Part shown: positions 36,907-45,363 of the stretch, piece by piece
Layout: the number at the start of each line of letters is the position of its first letter
Position numbering within the stretch: position 1 is the first letter of the stretch
Assembly (NCBI RefSeq): GCF_018918005.1
Contig: NZ_JAHLPR010000005.1
Coordinates: forward strand, 93,890-157,889
Direction of reading: 5' to 3'
Length of the DNA: 64,000 nt
Source of the DNA: Paenibacillus sp. MSJ-34
GTDB taxonomy: Bacteria; Bacillota; Bacilli; Paenibacillales; Paenibacillaceae
Program-made: the position numbers and the translations under genes
The notes under the pieces: generated by a model
What the model was told of the DNA's origin: nothing
What the model saw: the letters and a program-made list of their open reading frames with translations, nothing else
Databases searched by the model: none

Positions 36907-37851
36907 ATGACATTGAAACAGACATTGACAGTATACGAAACCATCGATAGCGCATATGTGTCAGGGGACCGGGTCAAAGCGTTATTCGCGCCTTACCCGG
37001 AAGCGAACGTCACGGTAGAGACGGTGCAGGGCGATAAAGGGAAGACCGATTTCGTGAAGATCGAGATCCCCGGCACGGAAGGCAAATCGGGCGGAGGCTC
37101 GGCGCCTACGCTCGGCATCCTGGGGCAGCTTGGAGGGATCGGCGCCCGTCCGAGCCGTATCGGGATGGTCTCCGATGCCGACGGAGCCGTCGCCGCCTTG
37201 GCCGCCGCTTTAAAGCTTGCCGAAATGGCCGTGAACGGCGACCGGTTGAAGGGAGACGTTATCATCACGACTCATATATGCCCGGATGCGCCGACACAGC
37301 CGCATGTACCCGTCGACTTTATGGATTCGCCGGTGGACGACGAAACGATGAACCGCTTCCAGGTCACGGAAGAAATGGACGCGCTGTTGTCCATTGACAC
37401 GTCCAAAGGCAACCGCTTGATTAACCATAAAGGAATTGCCATTTCCCCCACGGCGAAGGAAGGCTATATTTTGCGCGTAAGCGAAGATTTGCTGCGAATT
37501 ATGGAAATGACCACCGCGAGTTTGCCGGTCACCTTCCCGATTACGATGCAGGATATTACGCCGTACGGAAACGGGTTGTTTCATTTCAACAGCATTATGC
37601 AGCCTGCCGTTGCCACGTCGGCGCCGGTGGTCGGCGTGGCGATCACCGCGCAATCGGCGGTGCCGGGCTGCGGAACGGGAGCGAGCCATGAGGTGGATAT
37701 CGCCGCTGCGGCCCGCTTTGCGATTGAAGTCGCGAAAGAGTTTACGAACGGCATTTGCAAATTTTACGATGAAGAAGAATTTGCGCTGTTGGAGCGGCTG
37801 TACGGCTCGATGAAAATTTTGCAAACGAAAGGGAACGCGGAATCACGATGA
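36907..37851 (+). CDS. DUF1177-family protein, peptidase-like
   Basis: 314 residues, matching DUF1177 in length and motifs (VSDADGAVAALAAALKLAEM, GDVIITTHICPDAPTQPH, GCGTGASHEVDIAAAARFA). The conserved Asp, His and Cys positions and the alternating pattern recall metallo-aminopeptidase folds (M20/M28/M42), but no experimentally shown activity is known to me. AAAAGGAG precedes the ATG. Its end overlaps the aroM-type gene by 4 bases (ATGA), showing coupled translation. Confidence 0.8.
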   Translation: MTLKQTLTVYETIDSAYVSGDRVKALFAPYPEANVTVETVQGDKGKTDFVKIEIPGTEGKSGGGSAPTLGILGQLGGIGARPSRIGMVSDADGAVAALAAALKLAEMAVNGDRLKGDVIITTHICPDAPTQPHVPVDFMDSPVDDETMNRFQVTEEMDALLSIDTSKGNRLINHKGIAISPTAKEGYILRVSEDLLRIMEMTTASLPVTFPITMQDITPYGNGLFHFNSIMQPAVATSAPVVGVAITAQSAVPGCGTGASHEVDIAAAARFAIEVAKEFTNGICKFYDEEEFALLERLYGSMKILQTKGNAESR

Positions 37852-38522
37852 AAAAATTAGGTGCGGTTACGATCGGCCAAGCCCCCCGTTCCGATGTCGG
37901 TCCGATTTTGGAGAAATATATCGGGGAGAAGGCCCAAATTGTTCAGGCCGGCGCATTGGACGGAATGACCGCTCAGGACATCGCTCGCCATTTCGCGCCA
38001 GAAGGCAATGACGAGTTTCTGACAACCAAATTGTTATCGGGCGAATCGGTCGTTTTGTCCGGCGCGAAAATCGAGCCTTTGCTGCAGGACAAGATCGATT
38101 TATTGGAGGAGACGGGCTGCGGCATCATCTTGGTGCTATGCACGGGCACCTTTGAAGGGTTGCATACGCGCAAGGCCGTTCTCGTCGAACCGGATCGCGT
38201 CATTCGGGCGGCGGTCTCCTCCATTGCCGCGAACCGAACGCTAGGCATTATTGTCCCGTTGCTGGAGCAGGAGGATTCGCTCGCGGACCATTGGCGCGCA
38301 AGCGGCATCGCTCCCGTTTACGCGGCGGCGTCTCCCTACGGTTCGGAGGAGAGCGGCTTCGAGGCTGCGGCGGACGAATTGGTGCGCCAGGGGGCTGAGA
38401 TGATTCTCCTTGACTGTATGGGATATATCGAGGATTATAAGAAGATCGTCGAGCGCCGGTCGGAACTGCCGGTGATTCTGTCCAATTCGCTCGTCGCGAA
38501 AGTCGTATCCGAATTCGTATGA
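37848..38522 (+). CDS. AroM-family protein (Asp/Glu/hydantoin racemase-like)
   Basis: 224 residues starting MKKLGAVTIGQAPRSDVGPI, the AroM hallmark. Two conserved cysteines, Cys98 in LVLCTGTFEGL and Cys190 in LLDCMGYIEDY, occupy the places of the two catalytic thiols of the Asp/Glu/hydantoin racemase superfamily. E. coli AroM sits beside aroL but has no proven function. Between DUF1177 and the aminopeptidase, a racemase/epimerase step on an amino-acid derivative is a reasonable guess. Confidence 0.85.
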   Translation: MKKLGAVTIGQAPRSDVGPILEKYIGEKAQIVQAGALDGMTAQDIARHFAPEGNDEFLTTKLLSGESVVLSGAKIEPLLQDKIDLLEETGCGIILVLCTGTFEGLHTRKAVLVEPDRVIRAAVSSIAANRTLGIIVPLLEQEDSLADHWRASGIAPVYAAASPYGSEESGFEAAADELVRQGAEMILLDCMGYIEDYKKIVERRSELPVILSNSLVAKVVSEFV

Positions 38523-38554
38523 CGGATGAAAACAAATGTAAGGAGATGACGGTC

Positions 38555-39502
38555 ATGGATGCGCAATACGTGGAAGTCGGCATCAATTTATTGCGGCAAT
38601 GTTTAGCTTTGCAGGAGAACGAGACGCTTTTGGTCGTCTGCGACCGGTTGAAAAAAGAAATCGCGGAAGCGTTATGCGAAGCGGGACGGAGAATAGGATC
38701 CGAGTCCATTCTTATGGTCATGGCGGAACGCCAACGAGACGGCGAGGAGCCGCCTGCCCCGATTGCGGAAGCGATGAAGCAGGCGAACGTCGTCGTGTGC
38801 GCGACGGAGTTCTCGCTTACGCATACGAAGGCCCGGAAGAACGCCGCCGCGGCCGGCGTCCGGGTAGCGACGATGCCGGGCATTACGGAAGATATGCTGG
38901 TGGAAGGCGCGATTTCGGCCGATTATGAGCAAGTGAAGGAAAGAACCGAGAAAGTGACGGAAATATTGACGAGAGGGCGCCAGGTTCGTATCGAGAAGGA
39001 CGGGAAAATATTGCGTTTCTCGATCGACGGCGCAAGCGGCATTCCGAGTACGGGGATGTACTTGAACCCGGGCGAATCGGGCAATTTGCCTTCCGGCGAA
39101 GCTTACATCGCGCCGCTCCTTGGAACGGCTTCCGGCGAAATCGTCGTCGACGGTTCGGTTGCCGGCATCGGGAAAATCGATTCCCCGTTAACGATAACGG
39201 TAGAGGGCGGACGCTTGGTAGACGCGAAGGGATCGGTCGCGGATCGGCTCCTCGCCACATTGGGCGATGGTGACGGACGGATGCTGGGCGAGTTCGGCAT
39301 CGGTACGAACGATAAGGCGCGAGTGACCGGCAACGTGCTGGAGGACGAGAAAGTGTACGGGACGATCCATGTGGCCTTCGGCAGCAATATTACATTCGGC
39401 GGCACAATCGACGCCGGCGTTCACATCGATTTGGTCGTTCACGAACCGGACGTCTATATCGACGATGTGCAAATCCTCTCCCGCGGGAAATTAACGATAT
39501 AA
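38555..39502 (+). CDS. M29-like metallo-aminopeptidase
   Basis: 315 residues from the ATG at 38555 (AAGGAG 9 bases upstream; the frame is also open from 38519). Metal ligands of the M29 (AmpS/PepS) family are visible: Glu in LPSGEAYIAPL, Glu in GEFGIGTND, His in IHVAFGSN, and His/Asp in HIDLVV. Shorter than classical M29 enzymes (about 410), as in the branch found next to DUF1177/AroM genes. Removes N-terminal residues from peptides in the cytoplasm. Last gene of the operon, followed by a terminator. Confidence 0.88.
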   Translation: MDAQYVEVGINLLRQCLALQENETLLVVCDRLKKEIAEALCEAGRRIGSESILMVMAERQRDGEEPPAPIAEAMKQANVVVCATEFSLTHTKARKNAAAAGVRVATMPGITEDMLVEGAISADYEQVKERTEKVTEILTRGRQVRIEKDGKILRFSIDGASGIPSTGMYLNPGESGNLPSGEAYIAPLLGTASGEIVVDGSVAGIGKIDSPLTITVEGGRLVDAKGSVADRLLATLGDGDGRMLGEFGIGTNDKARVTGNVLEDEKVYGTIHVAFGSNITFGGTIDAGVHIDLVVHEPDVYIDDVQILSRGKLTI

Positions 39503-39509
39503 CTGTAAG

Positions 39510-39543
39510 GCCGAAGAAGCCATGACGCTCTTCGGCTTTTTCT
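39510..39543 (+). terminator. Terminator of the OPT-aminopeptidase operon
   Basis: GCCGAAGA (39510-39517) pairs with TCTTCGGC (39529-39536) followed by TTTTTCTTTT. Confidence 0.9.
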
Positions 39544-39938
39544 TTTGGCGTTGCGGCTGCTGCATTGGACATCAAGCTCATAACGCTAGTGCTCTGCCTG
39601 TCCTAATCATCTGCTTCTGCCCAATGGCGTTGCATTGAGGAATTGCTATCCGGACCGTACGGCCGTTATTTTGTGTCAAACTCGCTTTTTCGCTGTTTAG
39701 GCGGACAGTGGTTCCGTTATCTGTTTGTCGGAGGGCTTGTTTTTGCGCTTTTGCCGCGAATAAAGGATCGTATGTCCGCAAAAGGTCCGAAATCGGGCCG
39801 TTTGTCACAATTAGCGTCTCCTGTGTCCGCGACTTGGGGAGCAGGGCGGCAGAAGAAATGTGAAGGAATAGCACCGTAACCCACACAGCTGTCTCAATAT
39901 TTGCTGAAAAAAGTTAATGCAACGCCAGTGGGCTTCTG

Positions 39939-40232
39939 CCGCCTTCTGTCGATATCCCTCTCGTTCAGTGGGGCGGAGGGACGAATCTTGCATTTGCCGT
40001 TAACCCAATCGAACAAAACACCGATATCACTGCAAAATATTAACTACCGGACGGTCGCCGACGCCAAGACCGACGGGTGCCAAGGACCGGTAATCGTGAA
40101 GGGCTTCAAGCAAACTGACGAGCATGGTCTGACCGAAAAATCCGCTTTCTGAATGAGGGGGATTCCGACAAAGGACTGAATGTACCCGCGACCATCTTCT
40201 CCTGAACGAAGGGGATTTCGACAGAAGGCGGA
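39939..40232. repeat. About 294-bp element bounded by 30-bp imperfect inverted repeats
   Basis: The 30 bases 39939-39968 (begin CCGCCTTCTGTCGA, end TCGTTCAG) match the reverse complement of 40203-40232 at 27 of 30 positions. A degenerate direct copy of the right arm lies near 40150-40175 (GGGGGATTCCGACAAAGG). No gene fits inside. It has the look of a non-autonomous palindromic intergenic element. The stretch 39545-39938 before it shows no gene; I see only non-coding, GC-skewed sequence. Confidence 0.5.
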
Positions 40233-40245
40233 CTAAATGTTGGCC

Positions 40246-40530
40246 CTATGAGTCAATTTCATAATAGCTTCGTGGCTGACGGCCCGTCGAGCGAGCTAAC
40301 GAAACGTTAACACGCTAATGCCTGCTAAATCACCTGGTTGCTGGCGTAACGAAACGTTAACACGCTAATGAGGGGGAAAAGGCGGTAAGACAGCCGATTT
40401 CCGAGGAATAACGATACCTGCTTTCGTTAGGATTGGAACGTCGTCATTTTGAGCCCAATAAGGATTGTTAGTTTCGTTAGCGCCAAACAAGAAGCGTAGG
40501 TCCGCGCGAATTATGAAATTGACTCCTATG
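40246..40530. mobile_element. MITE-like element with 15-16 bp terminal inverted repeats and CCTAT duplication
   Basis: GAGTCAATTTCATAAT (40251-40266) is the exact reverse complement of 40511-40526. CCTAT flanks both sides (40246-40250 and 40526-40530), like a 5-bp target duplication. Inside, a 24-bp sequence starting TAACGAAACG and ending GCTAATG occurs twice (from about 40298 and 40348), and GCTAACGAAAC (40296-40306) is inverted at 40472-40482. About 275 bp with no coding capacity: a miniature inverted-repeat element. Confidence 0.65.
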
Positions 40531-40657
40531 ACACTATGACACGCCCTATTCGCATTTCCCGTTCATATTCAGTTCATATACATGTCGTATAGTATAAACA
40601 TACAAGAACAAATACCTTGGAACATGCTTTAACAAAAGGGTCAGGAGATGGTGAAAT

Positions 40658-41106
40658 GTGATTAGGTTGTTCCGGTTTTTGAAACCGTATTGGGTTCCAG
40701 TGGTTTTCGTACTGGTCCTTATTTTCTTGCAGACCTTATCGGATCTTTATTTGCCGACGTTGATGGCGGATATTGTAGACAAGGGGATTGTGGAGGGAGA
40801 CGTGCCCCTCATTCTAAAAGTAGGCGGCTTTATGCTGCTCGTCGCGGCCGGAGGCGTAATTTGCTCCATTGCGGCGAGTTATTTATCGTCCAAAATTTCG
40901 GTCGGCTACGGTAAAATCCTTCGGGGCAAAGTGTTCTCGCATGTGGAAAATTTCTCATTGAACGAGTTCGACAAGATCGGGACCGCTTCGCTCATTACGA
41001 GGACGACAAACGATATTACCCAAGTGCAGCAAGTATTCATTATGATTCTGCGCATGATGGTTATGCCGCCGATACACATCATCGGCGGCATTATAATGGC
41101 CGTATC
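40658..41106 (+). pseudogene. ABC exporter gene (BmrA/LmrA-like half-transporter), cut by the prophage
   Basis: GTG at 40658, preceded by GGAGATGG, opens a type IV ABC exporter membrane domain: IRLFRFLKPYWVPVVFVL, LPTLMADIVDKGIVEGD, SSKISVGYGKILRGKVF, RTTNDITQVQQVF, IHIIGGIIMAVS. Homology stops after AVS at 41106; the next 12 codons to TAA at 41146 are phage DNA. Only about 150 of some 575 residues remain, without the ATPase domain, so the gene is inactive unless the prophage leaves precisely. The rest should lie past the other prophage end, outside the window. Confidence 0.85.
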
Positions 41107-41157
41107 TGTAGCCGCGCAAAATTTTCGGCAAAAATTCTCAAGTTAATTGGCAAAAAT
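41107..41157. repeat. Prophage right end with transposase-site-like repeats
   Basis: TG at 41107-41108 begins the phage DNA. GGCAAAAAT occurs at 41127-41135 and 41149-41157, exactly 22 bases apart, and a weaker GCGCAAAAT at 41114-41122. Mu-type transposases bind tandem 22-bp sites at their ends. The host bases GTATC (41102-41106) are the predicted 5-bp target duplication. Confidence 0.65.
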
Positions 41158-41177
41158 AGAAGCCCCGTTTCGGGGCG
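41150..41177 (-). terminator. Terminator at the end of the phage late operon
   Basis: GCCCCGTTTCGGGGC (41162-41176) forms a tight hairpin; on the minus strand it is followed by TTCTATTTTTG. It stops late transcription before it enters the host gene. Confidence 0.8.
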
Positions 41178-41357
41178 TTAAGCATCTAATCGTTGCGGTT
41201 CGATATCCGGGCGAGTCGCATATACATACGCTTCGACTCGCTCGTTGTCTGGCTGGGCCAAGTTATAAGACGAAACAATCGTTTTAATATCTCCCTCGCC
41301 CATGTCATGGCGCGTAATGCACGCCCGTGCGATTACCCTGATTTGAAAGTCCTTCAT
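41178..41357 (-). CDS. Small phage protein, last gene of the late operon
   Basis: 59 residues (MKDFQIRVIARACITRHDMG to PDIEPQRLDA). AAAGGAGAGATGACGA precedes the ATG at 41357, a strong ribosome site. Small proteins at this place behind tail-fibre genes are common in PBSX-like clusters (XkdX position), but I do not recognise it; a contribution to host-lysis or fibre assembly is unproven. Confidence 0.6.
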   Translation of the reverse strand: MKDFQIRVIARACITRHDMGEGDIKTIVSSYNLAQPDNERVEAYVYATRPDIEPQRLDA

Positions 41358-41371
41358 TCGTCATCTCTCCT

Positions 41372-41743
41372 TTACATAGTCATCATTTCGGCGATCGTAA
41401 GCTCAAGGTCCGTAATGCGTTCTTTTGTTTCTTCCAATTCCTCAGATAATGGCTTCCGATACGCGGGTGGCGTTTCCGGGTCGTCCGGATTGGGGTACGA
41501 AAATTCAAGCTCCAGCGTCTCCGGGTTGACTCTAAAGCCGTTACAAGCTGCAAAGTCTTCTGCGTACTGGCCGTATTCGAGTTCCAGGACGCCGACGGTT
41601 TCCCGATTTCTTTCTGTAAGTGCAGTATAAACCTCAAAATCGTGTTCATTCGTGGTTTCTACGACATGTCCGCTGCGTTCTCCGGTATCTACGATGACAT
41701 TTCCGGTTGATTTATCAAAATAGATTCGTCTACCTATTTTCAT
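41372..41743 (-). CDS. Phage tail accessory protein (XkdW position)
   Basis: 123 residues: MKIGRRIYFDKSTGNVIVDTGERSG, then ELEYGQYAEDFAACNGFRVNPETLELEFSYPNPDD and a C-terminal helix (EELEETKERITDLELTIAEM). Typical small acidic protein found after the fibre gene in Paenibacillus and Bacillus prophages; likely part of or helper for the fibre. AAAGGAGG precedes the ATG. Confidence 0.65.
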   Translation of the reverse strand: MKIGRRIYFDKSTGNVIVDTGERSGHVVETTNEHDFEVYTALTERNRETVGVLELEYGQYAEDFAACNGFRVNPETLELEFSYPNPDDPETPPAYRKPLSEELEETKERITDLELTIAEMMTM

Positions 41744-41800
41744 TTGTATCCTCCTTTCGTTTAGCGAAATAAACCAATGTCGATAATTACCAGCGTTGCT

Positions 41801-42847
41801 TTATTCGATCGCTATCCATTGCATGTTGATATTTCCAACGCGAGTATCTACACTGACTCCACCACTACTGAATGTTCCGGTGTCAAAAATATAATTACCG
41901 GTCCCATACATTTTCAAACCAAAAGCGGCACCGAATACTGACGCGCTTGATGCCACAAATCCCCAATAATACACAAACGTAGGACTGACACTTTTGTAAA
42001 TAAATAAGCTCGGCGTAAAGTCAAGGCCTGTTATAATTAATGACGACCCAGAGTTTTGTGTTGTCCCCGTTGCAAACTTTTTACCTTCTACTAGCGACCC
42101 TATAACACCGCCTATATTTATCCCTTGTCGCACATTGGACGCTATCAGATTGGCAAACTGTGCTATTACCTTTCCTGCCCCGTTATGGTACCCTGCCGGA
42201 ATAGTGTACTGCCCGTTTTGCTGCGTTATAGTTTGCGAGACAGCGCCACGGTTGGGCATCGTGCCTGCGATCCCGGCTTGTCCGGCTTTCGAAAATGTTC
42301 GTCCCGCCAATACTTCCCCGGCCGCGGCGTCCCCCAATGCTTCAATCACATTACCGACCACGCCGAATATGTCCTTGCCAGACCGGATGTTTCCGGGAAT
42401 TAAGTCGGGATCTCCAACAACCTTGCTACCGGGGGCGATGTATCCGTCGGGAATAGCCTTATCTGCCGAACCGGGCGTGATTGTTTGAATGCCACGGTTA
42501 GGCATGGTTCCAGTCAATTTTTGCCCCCTCGCATAAGCCGTTTTCGGTGCAAGAATGTCTCCAGCGGCGGCGGTAGCATCTCCGGTTTTATCGGTTTCGA
42601 TGGCCCCGATATTATCCGCCATCCGCTGGAATGGGTCGCTCGGGGAGGTTGGTACTCCTTTGCCAGTAATGGCCCCGGCGACGAGTGCTTTTCCATCACT
42701 GACAGATTGCTTTACCGCTTGCATTTCTTGATCGAGATGGCCGACGGCGGAATCGATTGTATCCATGTTTTCATTCAAAACGTCGATATCAGCAGCTTCG
42801 TTTTCCGTCGGCTTTTTAAGGCCTAGATTTGGCGTTATTTTAGGCAA
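41801..42847 (-). CDS. Phage tail fibre-like protein
   Basis: 348 residues from a TTG at 42847 (LPKITPNLGLKKPTENEAADI) that has GGAGGTGG upstream and begins 3 bases from the previous stop. Middle part carries repeated blocks of the form GTMPNRG followed by IPDGY/IPAGY and KVVG/KVIA, a repeat seen in phage tail proteins. The C-terminus (SLIITGLDFTPSLFIYKS to NMQWIAIE) forms a beta-rich head domain, the probable receptor-binding tip. Confidence 0.8.
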   Translation of the reverse strand: MPKITPNLGLKKPTENEAADIDVLNENMDTIDSAVGHLDQEMQAVKQSVSDGKALVAGAITGKGVPTSPSDPFQRMADNIGAIETDKTGDATAAAGDILAPKTAYARGQKLTGTMPNRGIQTITPGSADKAIPDGYIAPGSKVVGDPDLIPGNIRSGKDIFGVVGNVIEALGDAAAGEVLAGRTFSKAGQAGIAGTMPNRGAVSQTITQQNGQYTIPAGYHNGAGKVIAQFANLIASNVRQGINIGGVIGSLVEGKKFATGTTQNSGSSLIITGLDFTPSLFIYKSVSPTFVYYWGFVASSASVFGAAFGLKMYGTGNYIFDTGTFSSGGVSVDTRVGNINMQWIAIE

Positions 42848-42849
42848 TG

Positions 42850-43416
42850 TTACCACCTCCGTGTTTTGATCTCTTGCCAAGTGTACCGTTTCGCATTTCC
42901 CCAAGTTGTTCGTCTTAACTCGGCCCACGTCGTATACGTAAATTCGTATTCGACTGCTAAATGTGCTGGCTTGATTTCATCGATGCCCGCCTTCAGGTCG
43001 TCGAGGTTCGGAGGGATGCCCCGCGTATCAACAAACGTAACCGTGAATTGATACAAAGCCGGTTGCTCCGTGACTTCGACAGTTCCGCCGTCGTAGGCTT
43101 CAGCAACACTTTTAATGAGCGCCACCGTGACCGTACCGACGCCGCGCAATTTCGACTCTACGACAGAGCGCCGTTGTTCAATGGGTTTCGTGGAATCAGT
43201 TGTTAGACCTAGTTCTCTTTCCCAAAGATTAAGTCCCCATGTCGCCGTTCGAACAAAATATTGACTAAGCGTCTCGTCAAACGCTTGCCGCAGCAAATCC
43301 ATTTCCGCGCCTTGGGTATCGATGTTCGCTTTCATAACACGAGAGGTTTCATAATACTGCGGCAAGTACGAAAACATTTCCTTCCCTAGCGTACTTGTAA
43401 TCGGAAACTCATTCAT
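42850..43416 (-). CDS. Baseplate wedge protein, DUF2313/YmfQ (Mu gp48-like)
   Basis: 188 residues with TLGKEMFSYLPQYYETSRVMK and LRQAFDETLSQYFVRTATWGLNLWERELGL, matching YmfQ/DUF2313. Connects the baseplate wedge to the fibres. Overlaps the baseplate J gene by 8 bases. Confidence 0.85.
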   Translation of the reverse strand: MNEFPITSTLGKEMFSYLPQYYETSRVMKANIDTQGAEMDLLRQAFDETLSQYFVRTATWGLNLWERELGLTTDSTKPIEQRRSVVESKLRGVGTVTVALIKSVAEAYDGGTVEVTEQPALYQFTVTFVDTRGIPPNLDDLKAGIDEIKPAHLAVEYEFTYTTWAELRRTTWGNAKRYTWQEIKTRRW

Positions 43417-44503
43417 AGACCGTCACCGTCCCTAGCACACCGACTTGACCAGGCTGCATTTCGATATTCGTATTGCTGTTTCCGTTGACCGTCAAATCGG
43501 CAAAGTCGATGATCGGAGGGATATCCAGGAGTATAGCAGCAATGCGCGTATAACGGACGAGCGGGTCCACAAAGGCCAACTGCTTCAAATATTCGCGCGT
43601 CCCGGATTCGATAAGCTCTTTCACTTCACCAATCGTTGTATTACTTGCCAGTACCAGTTTCACGCTGATATTGATCGGCACTTCTTCGGCTGCCTGTACC
43701 GTCACATCCGCACCAATCGGACGAACACTATCGATATGCCCGGCTACCTGATCGACAATATCTTGTGATGCTGCTCGCTTTGCTGCATCGAGCAAAACAA
43801 CGCGAACCGTTCCTGGCCCGTTCCAAAGAGGATGAACCTGAACGCCGCCAACCCCGGCCACTTCCATTGACCAATTCACATAATCGGCCTTATTGCCGCT
43901 GCTGCTTGGCGTTCGAACGCGAACAAGATATCGTTCAAGCAGTGACTCGTCAGATTCAACGTCGGTCCCGCCGGTTGTTTCCGTTGGATTCTCAACGCTG
44001 GTCACCCCGGAGATCGGCGTAGCCAATACTGTAATTACCCCCGCAAGCACGTTTCCGAGCTTCCCGGCTTCGAGTGCTTGAATGCTTGCAATAGCTTCAC
44101 CGTTCGAATCGAGCGTAATGGCAGATTTCGTTTCGAATTCAATTGACGATTCGCCTGATATTTCATCCGCTGGCGTCGCTACAACCGTACCCGCAGGAAT
44201 AATAATGCCTGGCGTTCCTATAAACTTCACTTGCCCAGTCGCCTTGACGGCTAGCCTACGCGAAACTCCATGTTCTGCGCAGCGCAAATCGAGATATTCA
44301 CCGAAAGTTGTACTCGCGAACGCTCGGCGCAATACTTCCTGCGCCCATATCGATGCTTCCGACAAAACAAAAGCGACAGGGGAGAGAGAGTCCCAAATAA
44401 AAGAACCCTCGGTTACATCAATGTCCGGGGGAACTCTGTTCATCATGCGCCGCATGATAGAATCTTCTGTTTGATCTTCCAAATACGCCGGAAGCCTTGC
44501 CAT
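43409..44503 (-). CDS. Baseplate J-like protein (XkdT, Mu gp47-like)
   Basis: 364 residues; central GGTDVESDESLLERYLVR and NWSMEVAGVGGVQVHPLWNGPGTVRV are the Baseplate_J signatures. Structural wedge component of contractile tails. One base from the preceding gene's stop. Confidence 0.92.
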   Translation of the reverse strand: MARLPAYLEDQTEDSIMRRMMNRVPPDIDVTEGSFIWDSLSPVAFVLSEASIWAQEVLRRAFASTTFGEYLDLRCAEHGVSRRLAVKATGQVKFIGTPGIIIPAGTVVATPADEISGESSIEFETKSAITLDSNGEAIASIQALEAGKLGNVLAGVITVLATPISGVTSVENPTETTGGTDVESDESLLERYLVRVRTPSSSGNKADYVNWSMEVAGVGGVQVHPLWNGPGTVRVVLLDAAKRAASQDIVDQVAGHIDSVRPIGADVTVQAAEEVPINISVKLVLASNTTIGEVKELIESGTREYLKQLAFVDPLVRYTRIAAILLDIPPIIDFADLTVNGNSNTNIEMQPGQVGVLGTVTVYE

Positions 44504-44504
44504 A

Positions 44505-44957
44505 TTATATCACCACGCTTTCCGCAATCTCTGCCGAGTCGTCGCGAACATTCGTGATCCGGCATGTAAAGAAACATTTGTCCTCTTCCCAGTAGAACGA
44601 GAAATTATCGACGCTGGCCGTTCGCGGGTCGACCATTAACGTCTCGGTAACGATCCGCTGAATCTCACTTTCGAACGCCGCATGCGAAAGTCCCCGACCT
44701 AATAAATCGTCGAATTCCTGACCGATATCACTCGAATAGATTAGATGCCTGTACCTCGGCGTTCGGATCGCTTTATTGCACCATTGTACCCAAGCATCCG
44801 TATCATTGCTTGCTGCAACTTTGCCGGTTGGCGTCATGACAAAATCGCCAACCGAAAAATCGAAACGCCAGCTTCTCCCGAATGAGACTTCATTTGCACT
44901 TTCCTCGGTAACCGGTTCAAGCTCGTTCATGTCCGAAGTAGGAAAGAGATTAGGCAT
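44505..44957 (-). CDS. Baseplate protein, DUF2634 (XkdS)
   Basis: 150 residues from ATG at 44957 (MPNLFPTSDMNELEP) with GGTGG upstream. LIYSSDIGQEFDDLLGRGLSHA and an Ile/Val-rich end fit DUF2634, the gpW/gp25-like baseplate wedge of PBSX-type tails. Overlaps the DUF2577 gene by 8 bases. Confidence 0.88.
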   Translation of the reverse strand: MPNLFPTSDMNELEPVTEESANEVSFGRSWRFDFSVGDFVMTPTGKVAASNDTDAWVQWCNKAIRTPRYRHLIYSSDIGQEFDDLLGRGLSHAAFESEIQRIVTETLMVDPRTASVDNFSFYWEEDKCFFTCRITNVRDDSAEIAESVVI

Positions 44958-45363
44958 CGCTATCACCACCGCCCACAATACAAATGACGACCGCATCCTT
45001 GCCGCCATTGACCGGAATCGCAAGTACACGCTGCCCGGCCTGCAACCCATCCGATAAGTCCAATTCCACGTTTTCAACTTCCGTTTCGTCAAAATCGAAC
45101 CTCATTTTTCCCGAAGGCGATCCTGTCGGATTCCCATTCTCGTCTGCCGGAACGGTCCTTCCTGTCAAAGAGAAAGGGGGAAGGCGAAGGGTGACAGTCC
45201 AATCCGCAACGATATAATCTTGAATTTCATACTTGAACGAGTCCAGCTTGAGACCCGTTTCTGTGATCGTTCCAAGCTCTGCGGGTATACCGTCGATAGC
45301 TTCTCCTGCATGCTGCTGCATCCTCATTTCGAAGACTGATAGAAGTTGTTTAAACGGGTCCAT
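44950..45363 (-). CDS. Baseplate protein, DUF2577 (XkdR)
   Basis: 137 residues from ATG at 45363 (MDPFKQLLSVFEMRM), AAAGGAGG upstream. The second half (GLQAGQRVLAIPVNGGKDAVVICIVGGGDSDA) is the DUF2577 beta-barrel. Likely baseplate spike region, equivalent to Mu gp45. Confidence 0.85.
   Translation of the reverse strand: MDPFKQLLSVFEMRMQQHAGEAIDGIPAELGTITETGLKLDSFKYEIQDYIVADWTVTLRLPPFSLTGRTVPADENGNPTGSPSGKMRFDFDETEVENVELDLSDGLQAGQRVLAIPVNGGKDAVVICIVGGGDSDA

Noticed and set aside
39578..39886. Frames of about 80-100 codons on both strands after the aminopeptidase gene.
   Set aside because: No ribosome sites, no domains, and the sequence looks like intergenic repeat DNA.
40290..40380. The two 24-bp repeats as a minimal CRISPR array.
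   Set aside because: Only two copies, with a 26-base spacer, inside an element with inverted ends and no cas genes nearby.
41107..41146. The last 12 codons of the frame starting at 40658, as a natural C-terminus of a short transporter.
   Set aside because: Homology to ABC exporters ends exactly at the TG of the phage end; the remainder is phage DNA.
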